Below are positions 1 through 8,200 of a stretch of DNA of 12,648 bases, piece after piece. The notes under the pieces are model-generated. The model saw only the letters and a program-made list of their open reading frames with translations. It did not search any database and was not told the DNA's origin. This stretch comes from Clostridiales bacterium. GTDB taxonomy: Bacteria; Bacillota; Clostridia; Peptostreptococcales; Anaerovoracaceae. The stretch spans positions 1 to 12,648 of the forward strand of contig WRJV01000290.1 of NCBI GenBank assembly GCA_009778415.1. Direction: 5' to 3'. Position 1 is the first letter of the stretch, and the number at the start of each line of letters is the position of its first letter. Made by a program: the position numbers and the translations under genes.

Positions 1-669
1 AGCATTGAATCCTTATATGTTTCCCGTGACTTAATCCCGTTCACAAAATCAAACCTTGCTTTTCTCAAGTCATTTATTATACGGGATTTTTGTGATGAGG
101 GTTTGTCTGCAAAATTTCAAGAGCACTCGTGGCAAGCAGATCAAATTTTGCCCAATGTCAAATTTTATGGTTGCCTTGATCAAAAATCCATCGACCTTGT
201 AGGAATGAAACCAAGAAATCTGCCTAGTTTAGAGTGGCTTGAATGTTCCTTGGATGAAAAAAATAAAGTGTTGGATATAATTAGCGGATTTGAAAGCTTG
301 ACAGCTTTGTCATTAGGCAACACGAGAAATCAGGATTTGTTCGAAGTAATGAAGAACAAGTTAAAAGTTTTAAATTTGGAAATCTTAACAAGAGGTTTCC
401 CTTTATGGAAAATTGCAGACCAAACCAATTTAGAAATTTTACGCATAAACGGTTATGCTGGATTAAATATGGAGTGGCTGCTTGATTTAAGCTTGAAAGA
501 AATACAACTCTTTAACTGTTCAAATGTAACTAACGCGGAAACACTGTTGGAAATGATGCAGTTGGAGAGCCTGACAGTTGTTAGTTGCAGAAAAGCTTTG
601 TCCAAAGAACTTAAGCTCAAATTGAAAGAACGTGAACTTCATTTCTTAGACATCGACTATTCAGGATAG
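1..669 (+). CDS. Leucine-rich-repeat-like protein, 5' end outside window
   Basis: The reading frame is open from base 1 to the TAG at 667-669, so this is the last 222 residues of a gene that starts before the window. A TTG at 103 could be read as a start, but the upstream codons continue the same repeat-like composition and no ribosome binding site precedes it. The protein shows irregular leucine-rich repeats about 22-25 residues apart, with cores such as LPSLEWLECS, FESLTALSLG, NLEILRING, SLKEIQLFNC and LESLTVVSC. There is no signal peptide or membrane segment in the visible part. LRR proteins bind other proteins. Standing just before a SUKH gene in a toxin locus, it may be an orphan immunity protein, but that role is inferred from context only. 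The gene is AT-rich, like the other immunity-type genes here and unlike the effector operon. Confidence 0.7.
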   Translation, partial: SIESLYVSRDLIPFTKSNLAFLKSFIIRDFCDEGLSAKFQEHSWQADQILPNVKFYGCLDQKSIDLVGMKPRNLPSLEWLECSLDEKNKVLDIISGFESLTALSLGNTRNQDLFEVMKNKLKVLNLEILTRGFPLWKIADQTNLEILRINGYAGLNMEWLLDLSLKEIQLFNCSNVTNAETLLEMMQLESLTVVSCRKALSKELKLKLKERELHFLDIDYSG

Positions 670-695
670 GGGGGCCGCATACCGAGCCAAAACAG

Positions 696-732
696 TGCAG
701 CGACAGGGGGGCACAGAATAATGCAGCGACAG
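696..732 (+). repeat. Short direct repeat, two copies of an 11-mer
   Basis: The 11-base word TGCAGCGACAG occurs at 696-706 and again at 722-732, 26 bases apart, in the gap between the LRR-like gene and the SUKH gene. The sequence around it (G-runs, GC-rich) differs from the AT-rich genes on both sides and may be leftover sequence from a lost gene. No function can be read from it. Confidence 0.4.
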
Positions 733-772
733 AGAAGATCAATAGGTGGATATAACACTACCATGGCACAAG

Positions 773-800
773 AATTAAATGATCTGCGGCTCATTTAATT
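773..800 (+). promoter_or_regulatory. Perfect 10-bp inverted repeat just before the SUKH gene RBS
   Basis: AATTAAATGA at 773-782 is the exact reverse complement of TCATTTAATT at 791-800, with an 8-base loop (TCTGCGGC). It ends one base before the ribosome binding site AAGGAG (802-807) of the gene starting at 815. In RNA it would form a hairpin next to the RBS; in DNA it could be an operator. It lacks the GC-rich stem and T-run of an intrinsic terminator. The structure is visible; the role is a guess. Confidence 0.5.
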
Positions 801-814
801 TAAGGAGATGCGCT

Positions 815-1459
815 ATGAATTTATATTTTAAAACTTCCCCAATTCTAATATCTAGAGTTGATAGAGTTATTACTGAAAAAGAGATTCAGGATTTTTTTGA
901 TGCTGCTTTACCAAGCGATTTGATTGAATTTTGGAAGAGTTATTCAGAAATTGTCTTTGAAAACGGGTTGAACGTCTACGGATTTGATATTGCAAAAGAA
1001 AGGAGCATACAGTATCAAATAAAAGAGTATGCACCTAATTTTCTGTTGATAGGTGATAGCGGTGACGGACAAGGTGTTTTCATTGAAATGAACAGTGAGA
1101 GGCAAAATGTTTTTTATCTCGGGTTGGGCGCACTCGGTTCACTTCCGTTGAATTCGCTTGAAGCGAGTTTGTTTGACTGGTTGCAGGAGAACCCAACAAT
1201 TGACAGTGGAGAAATTGATGACTCTGCAATGTTGGGTTATTATGATTTGTTTGTTAGCAAATTACCTCATGACACGCTAAGATTCATAGCTGATGTGCGG
1301 CGAGCTTTCTGTTTAGCAACGTCAATTAAGGAAATTAAAAATGGAATGAACAACTTGCCATATCTGTTAGTAGAAAATATAACAATGATGAAATACGGCG
1401 ATACAATTAGAGCACTGAACAACACGCACAATTGCCTAGAGCTAAAAGGTCGAGTTTAA
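815..1459 (+). CDS. SUKH (SMI1/KNR4) immunity-type protein with possible L7/L12-like tail
   Basis: This 214-residue protein starts at the ATG at 815, chosen because AAGGAG lies 7 bases upstream; the ATG at 779 sits inside an inverted repeat and has no RBS. Residues 1-125 look like the SUKH fold: ALPSDLIEFWKSYSE near 30-44, then FLLIGDSGDGQGVFIEM near 76-92, the typical glycine-rich strand-turn of SMI1/KNR4 proteins. SUKH proteins are known immunity proteins of polymorphic nuclease toxins and bind the toxin directly in the cytoplasm. Residues about 150-212 (SIKEIKNGMNNLPYLLVENI, then NCLELKGRV) resemble the C-terminal fold of ribosomal protein L7/L12. That second assignment is weaker. No toxin gene adjoins it in the window, so it is probably an orphan from an upstream toxin. 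It contains no signal peptide. Confidence 0.75.
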   Translation: MNLYFKTSPILISRVDRVITEKEIQDFFDAALPSDLIEFWKSYSEIVFENGLNVYGFDIAKERSIQYQIKEYAPNFLLIGDSGDGQGVFIEMNSERQNVFYLGLGALGSLPLNSLEASLFDWLQENPTIDSGEIDDSAMLGYYDLFVSKLPHDTLRFIADVRRAFCLATSIKEIKNGMNNLPYLLVENITMMKYGDTIRALNNTHNCLELKGRV

Positions 1460-1491
1460 GTGGCCATATGCTGAATTTGAATAATCCATAA

Positions 1492-1590
1492 TTCGGTAAA
1501 TTTGATGGATCACCGATAGTCGGCAAGCTAAAAACATGGGACATGAAAGAACTACCAAACTCTATCAAAAGGTGCAGTTTGGGGTATTGA
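1492..1590 (+). pseudogene. Remnant of an immunity gene related to the one at 11517-12215
   Basis: Bases 1516-1560 match 11931-11975 at 42 of 45 positions, and in the same codon phase both read KLKTW(D/G)MKELPN. At 11931 this lies inside an intact 232-codon gene; here the frame is closed by TAA at 1489-1491 and TGA at 1588-1590, leaving only a 32-codon stub with no start signal. It is a decayed fragment of a paralogous gene. The flanks beyond the matched block have diverged too far to align by eye. Confidence 0.65.
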
Positions 1591-1593
1591 ATT

Positions 1594-1647
1594 TTCGTTG
1601 CATTTGCCCTTGCTATCGTATATACTGAACTCGGAGGTGCAAGCAAA
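1594..1647 (+). repeat. Repeat block matching 12250-12286; leader of the AAA-ATPase pseudogene
   Basis: Bases 1600-1636 match 12250-12286 at 32 of 37 positions. Read in the frame of the following ATG, the block gives FVAFALAIVYTELGG, like the peptide DAFAPATVYTEHGA encoded at 12247-12288. It therefore looks like a remnant of that small downstream gene. In this copy its end also supplies the GGAGG ribosome binding site (1633-1637) for the ATG at 1648. Confidence 0.55.
1598..1626 (+). promoter_or_regulatory. Possible sigma-70-like promoter
   Basis: TTGCAT (1598-1603) and TATACT (1621-1626) are separated by 17 bases, with the ATG of the next gene 21 bases after the -10 box. The -10 is a 5/6 match to consensus and the -35 only 3/6. 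The block lies in sequence that also looks like a gene remnant, so the boxes may be chance. Confidence 0.25.
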
Positions 1648-2895
1648 ATGAAAAAACTGCTGCCGATAGGCATAGACAGCTTCAGGGAAATACGGGAAAC
1701 GGACAGGTACTACGTAGACAAGACGCTGGTAATACAGGACTTCATTGAGTTCGGCGACAAAGCTGCTCTCGTAATGAGGCCCCGGTGCTTCGGCAAGACG
1801 CTGAACATGACCACGATACGTGAATTCTTCGACATAACAGTGGACAGCAAAGCCATATTCGAGGGGCTCGCCATCATGAACACCAAGCACGCCAGCCAGA
1901 TCAATTCGCGCCCAGTGCTGTACCTCTCCTTCAAGGACTGCAAAGCCGACACTGCAGAAGAAATGCTGTTCCAAATTGCCAAGGCCGTTGCGGCCGAGTA
2001 CGACAAATACCACCGTGCCTTCAACGGCGTCGTCGACAGGTCGAAACGGTGCTACCACTCGTTTTACCAAGTGTACGAAAAACTCCTCGACCGCAGGATA
2101 GACCCGAATTTTCTGCTGGTGTCGCTGTCTGACCTTGAACGGGCTGTATGCGACTACTATCAGCTTAAGACAATAGTCCTGATCGACGAGTACGACACTC
2201 CCGTTCTGAGCGCATTCGAGCACGGCTACAACGACGAGCTTTCGAATTTCTTTTCAGGGTTTTACGGCAGGGCGCTAAAAGGCCAGGACAGCCTACACCA
2301 AGCACTGCTCACAGGCATCCAGCGGGTAGTCAATGGGAGCATCTTCTCCCAGCTGAACAACCTGATAGTGTACACTGTGTGCGACAAGCCCTATTCCCAG
2401 CGCTTTGGCCTGACGGTAGGTGAAACCGGCGAGCTCCTGTCGGATAACGGCCTTGAGCTCTCAGGCGAAGTGAAGCAGAAGTACGACGGGTACCTGTTCG
2501 CCGGCACGGAGGTTTACAACCCCGGGTCGGTGCTGCGCTACGCAGACACGGGGGAACTTGACAACTACTGGATCAACACGTCTACCAATTTTCTTATCAG
2601 TAAGGCAATATCAGAAGCGGGCGGCCTGTTCCGCAAGAGCTTCGACAAGCTGGCCGCAGAAGGGGCGGCAGAGGTCGACGCCGACCTTCAGTGCTCTTTC
2701 ATGGAGCTTGCAAACTAAGACACGCTGTGGGGGCTTCTGATAAACTCCGGCTATCTGACGGTCACCGAAAGGGAGGCAGGGTCCACTGCAATGGCTGCGC
2801 GGATACCGAACGGGGAAGTCCGGTTCGAGTTCGCAAAAATCATAGCCCACGACAAAAAGAATTGCGCGACCGCGCACCGGACAATACGAGCCTGA
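1648..2895 (+). pseudogene. AAA-ATPase-like (PF09820 family) gene broken by an in-frame stop and missing its nuclease domain
   Basis: From the ATG at 1648 (RBS GGAGG 10 bases upstream) 356 codons run to a TAA at 2716-2718. Features of the PF09820 family: an N-terminal LPIGIDSFREIRE, then YYVDKT; a P-loop-like RPRCFGKT at residues 44-51; Walker B IVLIDEYDTPV near 176-186; LTGIQRV with SIFSQLNNL near 221-239; and YNPGSVL near 290-296. Directly after the TAA the same frame continues with family-typical sequence: DTLWGLLINSGYLTV, then ARIPNGEVRFEF, up to a TGA at 2893. So the TAA is a nonsense change, probably from GAA. Members usually run past 500 residues and end in a PD-(D/E)XK-type nuclease domain, which is absent. 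The natural role of the family is poorly known. It separates the immunity debris from the effector operon and is GC-rich like the latter. The 356-residue product could still be made. Confidence 0.8.
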
Positions 2896-2959
2896 AGGGG
2901 TGCATTCAATCAAAGACAGCGGGCAGTAGAGTAGCTTGCAGCGCAAGGGGGAAAGGACA

Positions 2960-3514
2960 ATGGGAAGTAAAGAGTACGGCGACGAAGCAGCCATTTATGA
3001 AATAGCGAACGCAGAACCAGGAAACCATAACGAAGAAGACAGCATGCTCATTGTCGAGCGCTGCATAATCGAGGGCAAACTTTACATGGCGATCCCCGAG
3101 GGCTTCGCCCTGATGCCGCCTGAAATCGCGGAGCTCAAGTACCCAAGCGAAAACAGGCCGGACATCACGTATTCTGACGAAGAGGGCACGACCACCGTCA
3201 ACTTCACCCTGACCAAAGACAAGCTGGCAAATGACGGCATTGAGGCAGCCATGGAATACCTGCAGAGGGTGGTCGCCAAAATGCACCCGTCAAGCGAAAC
3301 TATCTCAAGCGGAGTCATCGAAGGGGAACTGCGAATAGGGCATTTCGACTTCATAAGCCCCGCCATCGACGGCGGCATATACAACCTGGTGTTTGTGTTT
3401 CCGCTGGACGGGCAGTTCATGCTGGGCACTTTCAACTGCATGCATTTGGACATGGCTGCATGGCTTGCGCCAGCGAGCCAGATGGTCAGCTCAATCCGCA
3501 TTGCCAAAGGGTAA
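2960..3514 (+). CDS. DcrB-like (PsbP/DUF1795-fold) protein, candidate Eag-like chaperone of the Rhs effector
   Basis: This 184-residue soluble protein starts at the ATG at 2960 behind GGGGGAAAGG; the TTG at 2936 has no RBS. Residues about 43-184 match the DcrB/DUF1795 pattern: an opening IPEGFALMP, YPSENRPDI near 61-69, a strand TTTVNFTL near 77-84, a helix (EAAMEYLQRVVAKMHP), then FDFISPAIDGGIYNL near 129-143, FMLGTFNC near 153-160, and a final helix plus SSIRIAKG. There is no signal peptide or lipobox, unlike periplasmic DcrB. DUF1795-fold Eag proteins of proteobacterial type VI systems bind the hydrophobic N-terminal segments of PAAR-Rhs effectors. Here the gene stands 28 bases before the VgrG gene and in one operon with an Rhs protein carrying such segments, so an Eag-like job is a reasonable inference. 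It could instead be a structural or adaptor protein of the injection system. Confidence 0.7.
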   Translation: MGSKEYGDEAAIYEIANAEPGNHNEEDSMLIVERCIIEGKLYMAIPEGFALMPPEIAELKYPSENRPDITYSDEEGTTTVNFTLTKDKLANDGIEAAMEYLQRVVAKMHPSSETISSGVIEGELRIGHFDFISPAIDGGIYNLVFVFPLDGQFMLGTFNCMHLDMAAWLAPASQMVSSIRIAKG

Positions 3515-3542
3515 TAGCCCGCATTTACAAGGAGGCAAAACC

Positions 3543-5153
3543 ATGAAACTTATCGATGTTGGGAAGATAACGGTTTCGCCGTTTGAATTCGAGAGCATAC
3601 AGGAAATCAAAATAGAAAAAAGGCTCAACGAGCACTCCACCCTGTACGTTCGCGGCATCATCAGGGACGACAAGCAGTTTGCGCCAGCCACAGGCACGAC
3701 GGAAGGCACAGGCATAAAGTGCGAAAACGACGGGGCGGCTTATTTCAGCGGCGTACTTCAAAACGTCAAAATAAACTGCGTGGACGCCGTTTACCACTTG
3801 GAAGCGTGGGCGGTGTCAAACACTGTACTGCTGGACACGGTAAAACACAAACGGTCCTTTCAGGACAACGGGCAGGACTACAAGTCGATAGTCGAGGCGG
3901 TCATTGCGGAAAACGGAGGCACAGTGGCGTTCAACGCAGAGGCATTGACGGTGGAGAACATCATCCTGCAATACAATGAAACCGACTGGGAATTCGCGAA
4001 AAGGCTGGCTTCCCACACAAACGACGTATTGGTGCCCATAACAGGCGACAGCCCGGCTTTCCACTTCGGTGCTCCGAACGATGGCGGCGCGAAGGCGCTT
4101 TCAAAAAACTATGCCGTTTCCAAGGACTACGGCGCCATGAGGAGGATGTCTATGGAAGCGGACCCGCTGACGGCAGACGACGTCACCGTTCATGCATTTC
4201 AAACTGACGAGCACTTCTGCGACATAGGAGAAAAGCTAAACTTCAACGGAACAGACCTGCACGTGAGCAGCCTGTCGCTTTCCCTTGTCGATTCTGCGCT
4301 GGCAGTGGCGTACACGCTGTGCGGAAGGAAAGCGGCATCCGCGCCAAAAGCTTACAACCGCGCCATAACCGGCTTGGCACTGGACGGAAAAGTGACTGAA
4401 GTTGAAAACGACACTGTAAAGCTGCGCCTAGACGGCGACGCCGAGCGTGGCGTTGAGCAGGACACCGACGAAGCTCATTTTTTCAAGTACGCCACAGGCT
4501 ACAGCATGGAAAGCCACACTGGCTGGTACGTGATGCCTGAAGAAGGCGACACCGTGCAGCTGCTGTTCCCAAACGAGGACGAAAAACACGCCTACGCCGC
4601 GTCGTCCGTAAGGCAGGAAGACACGGACAAAACCACCGACCACATGGTGAAGTACCTGCGGACGTCCTACGGCAAGGAAATCAAGCTGGACGAGAAAGAA
4701 ATACTGATCACCGCAAAAGACGGCGAAACCTTCATCCAAATCAACGAGGACTCGGGAATCACGATCAAGACGCCAAACGCCGTAACCATCACAGCAGGCG
4801 GCACCATGGACGTTAAAAGCGGGAAAAACATGACGATAACCACTGACGAGAACCTCACCATAACCGTAAAGGAATCCATCGTGATGAACTGCGGCGGCAA
4901 CAAAGTGAAAATCGAGCCGCCTTCCGGCATAGCGGTTACCACGGACAAAGAAATAAAAACAAGCAGCGACGGGAGCTCGTCCATCGAAAGCAAGAAAGAA
5001 GTAAACGTCAAATCAGGCGACGACATGAAGCTTGACAGCGGCAGCAAGCTCGCGGCCGCAGCAAAGTCGGAGCTTAAGCTGACCTGCAGCGGCAGCTCCG
5101 TCAAGATGGACGGCGACATCGACATGAAGGCCAAGTTCATCAAGCAGAACTGA
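3543..5153 (+). CDS. VgrG/Pvc8-family spike protein of a contractile injection system
   Basis: The 536-residue protein starts at the ATG at 3543, 7 bases after a perfect AAGGAGG (3529-3535). Residues 1-270 are the gp27-like part; the family signature LQYNETDWEFAKRLASHTN is at 142-160. An OB-fold gp5-like segment follows (ITGLALDGKVTEVENDTVKL near 275-293, then GWYVMPEEGDTVQLLF near 327-342). From about 370 to the end the chain is a run of short alternating strands (KEIKLDEKEILITAKDGE, ITIKTPNAVTITAGGTMDVK, ELKLTCSGSSVKMDGDI), typical of the trimeric beta-helix needle. There is no C-terminal effector domain and no PAAR domain. VgrG forms the puncturing tip on the inner tube and carries effectors. 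The hub genes (tube, sheath, baseplate, ATPase) are not in the window, so whether this is a type VI system or an extracellular or phage-like one cannot be told. It lies between the DcrB-like and Rhs genes in one likely transcript. Confidence 0.88.
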   Translation: MKLIDVGKITVSPFEFESIQEIKIEKRLNEHSTLYVRGIIRDDKQFAPATGTTEGTGIKCENDGAAYFSGVLQNVKINCVDAVYHLEAWAVSNTVLLDTVKHKRSFQDNGQDYKSIVEAVIAENGGTVAFNAEALTVENIILQYNETDWEFAKRLASHTNDVLVPITGDSPAFHFGAPNDGGAKALSKNYAVSKDYGAMRRMSMEADPLTADDVTVHAFQTDEHFCDIGEKLNFNGTDLHVSSLSLSLVDSALAVAYTLCGRKAASAPKAYNRAITGLALDGKVTEVENDTVKLRLDGDAERGVEQDTDEAHFFKYATGYSMESHTGWYVMPEEGDTVQLLFPNEDEKHAYAASSVRQEDTDKTTDHMVKYLRTSYGKEIKLDEKEILITAKDGETFIQINEDSGITIKTPNAVTITAGGTMDVKSGKNMTITTDENLTITVKESIVMNCGGNKVKIEPPSGIAVTTDKEIKTSSDGSSSIESKKEVNVKSGDDMKLDSGSKLAAAAKSELKLTCSGSSVKMDGDIDMKAKFIKQN

Positions 5154-5202
5154 GGGCGGCCGGCTGCCCGCCATGCCGCAGGCGGCGCGGCTGCTTGCGG
5201 CG
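5154..5202 (+). promoter_or_regulatory. Two GC-rich RNA hairpins between the VgrG and Rhs genes
   Basis: The first hairpin pairs GGGCGG (5154-5159) with CTGCCC (5164-5169) around a CCGG loop, directly after the VgrG stop codon. The second pairs 5175-5185 with 5191-5201: 11 pairs, nine Watson-Crick and two G-U, with the five-base loop CGCGG. No T-run follows either, so they are not standard intrinsic terminators. They could stabilise or process the message, or lower Rhs expression relative to VgrG. Their position supports a noncoding gap and the downstream Rhs start at 5227. Confidence 0.5.
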
Positions 5203-5226
5203 CTTGAAAAGAGGGGATTAGAGAGA

Positions 5227-8200
5227 ATGGGGATTAAAACTGCGGTTGCAAAAGGGCTGGTAAAGGGCGCAAAAGCAAACAAAGTGCTGGACGGCGTGCA
5301 GCTGGGGCTCGGCATCGTCAGCATGATACCAGTAGTAGGCAACGTCGCAAGCCTAGTCGACGCCGGGATATCGCTTGCCCGTGGGGACTTCGTCGGCGCA
5401 GGGCTGGCGCTGATCGGCGCGATACCGCTGGTGGGGAACGCCTTCAAAATAGCCAAGAATGTAGTCAAGCTTGGCGGCAAGCTGCTGAAGGGGGTGAAAG
5501 GCCTCAAGTTCCTCAGAGGGGCAAAGCTGCTGAACCTCAAGAAAATCGTCACCGGCGCGAAGAAATTCGGCAAATTCAATTTCAGGAAGAACATAAAGAT
5601 AGGCAAATATGCGAAGAAAGCAAAAAATGCCGCCAAGCGCATACAGCAAAAACTAAAGTGCCTGATCAAAGGCGAGCCTGTGGACGCCATACACGGCCTT
5701 GTTTTTTACGACCTAGTCGACTTCGAGTACCCAGGCGTGCTCCCGTTCGTTTGGGAACGCAGCTGGAGCAGCGCAAACGCAAATCTTGGTATGCTTGGGC
5801 ACGGGACAGGCTGCTTGTACTCAATGCGCATAAAACTTGGAAAGGGCACAGTGAAAAACCTTGTCTTCGTAAACGAGAAAGGTCGGGAAATAGAATTCGC
5901 CACACCGAAATTTGGCGAAACGGCAGTAAACCGCAGCGAGAAGCTGTCTCTAGTGCTCCAGGCTGCGGGGTGCGAAGTCTTCAACCTCGAAACGCGGTTG
6001 AGGTACGTATTCGAAGGCGTAGAAAACGCAGATGATTTCAGGCTGGCGAGGATAGAAGACGAAACAAGAGACCACTGCATCTTTTTGGACTACAACGCCG
6101 AGTCGAGGCTTGGCGGAATAACTGACACGGCAGGTCGGCGTTTTGAAATATCGACTAACGGAGCTGGGCTGGTGACCAAGGTCAGCTTCGACGGCAGAGC
6201 GCTTGTCAAATACGCGTACGACAGCAAATCGAACCTTGTTGAGGCGATAGACGTCAACGGTGCCAAGTCGACCATTCACTACAAAAATCACTTAATGGTA
6301 AAGCGTGTCACTAAAAACGGCGACACGTTCCAATGGGAGTACGACGGCGATGACGAAACCGCCAGGTGCATACACACATGGGGTGACGACCATCTGCTTG
6401 AGGGCTGGTTCGAGTACGAAAAAGACCATACCGTGTACATAAACAGCCTTGGGTACAGGGAGGTTTTTTATTTCGACGGGAAAAAGCGCCTGACAAAACA
6501 CGTGGACGCAGGCGGCGGAGAGACCCTGTATGCTTACAACGAGCACGACGAGATAGTGTCCGTCACGAACCCCGACGGAGAGACGACCAGCTTTACTTAC
6601 AATGGTTTCGGGCAGATGACCGAAGTAGTGATTCCCAGCGGTGCGGCGCAAACTATGGAGTACGATGAAGCATCCCGCATGGTTAAAAGCACAGCGCCAA
6701 ATTGTGCTGAGGTTGCATGGGAATACAATTCCAGCGGGCGCATGGTAAAGGCTACCATGCCAGACGGCACAGAAACGTTGTACGACTATAATGAAATCGG
6801 CATGGTGTCTAAAATTACAGACGAGGTTGGTGAGCTGAAATTATCAACTGAGCTGGAGTATGACAGCAGTCTTAATTTGACTGCTCTGACCCATCCCACA
6901 GGGGCTAAAGAGAAGTGGGAATACGACAAACATGGCAATGCGGTAAAAGCGGTTAGCCCAATTGGCAGTGTGGAGGAAATGGAATATGACAGGAGAGGTA
7001 GGCTTGTGAAATATACTTCTTGCGACGGTAATGTAACCTACCTTTCATACAACGCTTACGACGATGTGGCACAGCTAAAAGACAATGTACGTGACATCAG
7101 CCTATCCTACACGCCACTTGGGCACCTTGCATACAGGAAAGAACGAAACCGCAAAATAAAAATGAGTTACAATACAGAAGGCTTTTTGACTTGCGTGGAG
7201 AACGAAAATGGGGAACAGTACTTATTTGAACGTGACGGTGCAGGCGACGTGGTAGCAGAAATAGGCTATGACGGTGTAAAAAAATCGTACAGGTTCAGTT
7301 CAGCGGGCAAGTTGACGGGAGTAAATCGTGGGGAAACTACATGTTGGATAGATATGCAGTATAGTGAAGATGGATTCCTGAAAACTATAGAATACGCGAA
7401 TGGAGAAGTGGAGGAGTTCACACGTGGGAAAATGGGGGAGATTCTATCGGCCAGGAACGGGTGTTCGAAGCTTGAGTTCGAGTATGATAAGATGGGCAGG
7501 CCCGTAAAAGAAACTCAAAACGGCTTGACAGTTGAAAGTATATACCCTAGCAACTATTTTGACCTTGGGCGGGTTGGACTTAAGACAAGCCTTGGCTTGA
7601 GTGTGAATATTTATCGCAATAAATACATGCAACCTGAGCAGATGCATGCAAATTTCCAAAACCTAACAACGCATCAAAGTTGCTTTGCCTACAATTTACT
7701 AGGACAGGTGTTGGAATGGACAGTAAACATGCCGAATGGCAATCAAATCAGAGATTCTTGGAGTTACGACAAAAAAGGCCTCCCCCTAACACATGTAGCT
7801 AGTGTAGGCAATTGTGCGATTAGGCAAAGGAAGTACAATTGGAGCTCGGGTGACAGAATAAAATCAGTAATAGACGACATCAGCAACCTTGGCTTGGAAT
7901 ATTCATATGACAATTATGGCGTTCCTAGGGCAGTTGAAGTGAAGGGGTTTGAGGAAAAAGAAATTGTACGGCTATTGGACGATGTTGGAAACGTATACGA
8001 GACAAGGAAAAAAGCAGACAGGGAATACGGCAAGGGTGGACAATTGAGAACTGCCATGGGGCGAGAGTACAGATATGATGACTGTGGTGACTTGATCGAG
8101 AAAAAGGAGTCAGATGGCAAAATATGGCAATATTTCTACCACCCAAGTGGGCTGCTTGGAAAAGTGATACGGCCTGACGGAAAAACAGTAAGTTTCGGTT

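Noticed and set aside
671..814. CRISPR or tandem-repeat array suggested by the repeated TGCAGCGACAG
   Set aside because: There are only two copies with unequal flanks and no further units.
1552..2223. Long minus-strand open frame opposite the AAA-ATPase gene
   Set aside because: It overlaps a clearly recognisable plus-strand gene, has no RBS or family motif, and such shadows are expected in GC-rich coding sequence.
5173..5226. Rhs start at ATG 5173 adding 18 residues
   Set aside because: It is possible, but GAGGG is 16 bases away and the stretch forms a GC-rich hairpin; ATG 5227 has AGAGGGG at 10 bases. Kept as an alternative only.
4667..5690. Minus-strand open frames of 158 and 225 codons opposite the VgrG and Rhs genes
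   Set aside because: Their Ser/Leu/Phe-rich composition is the complement of Lys/Asp/Gly-rich coding sequence, and the plus-strand proteins have clear family motifs.
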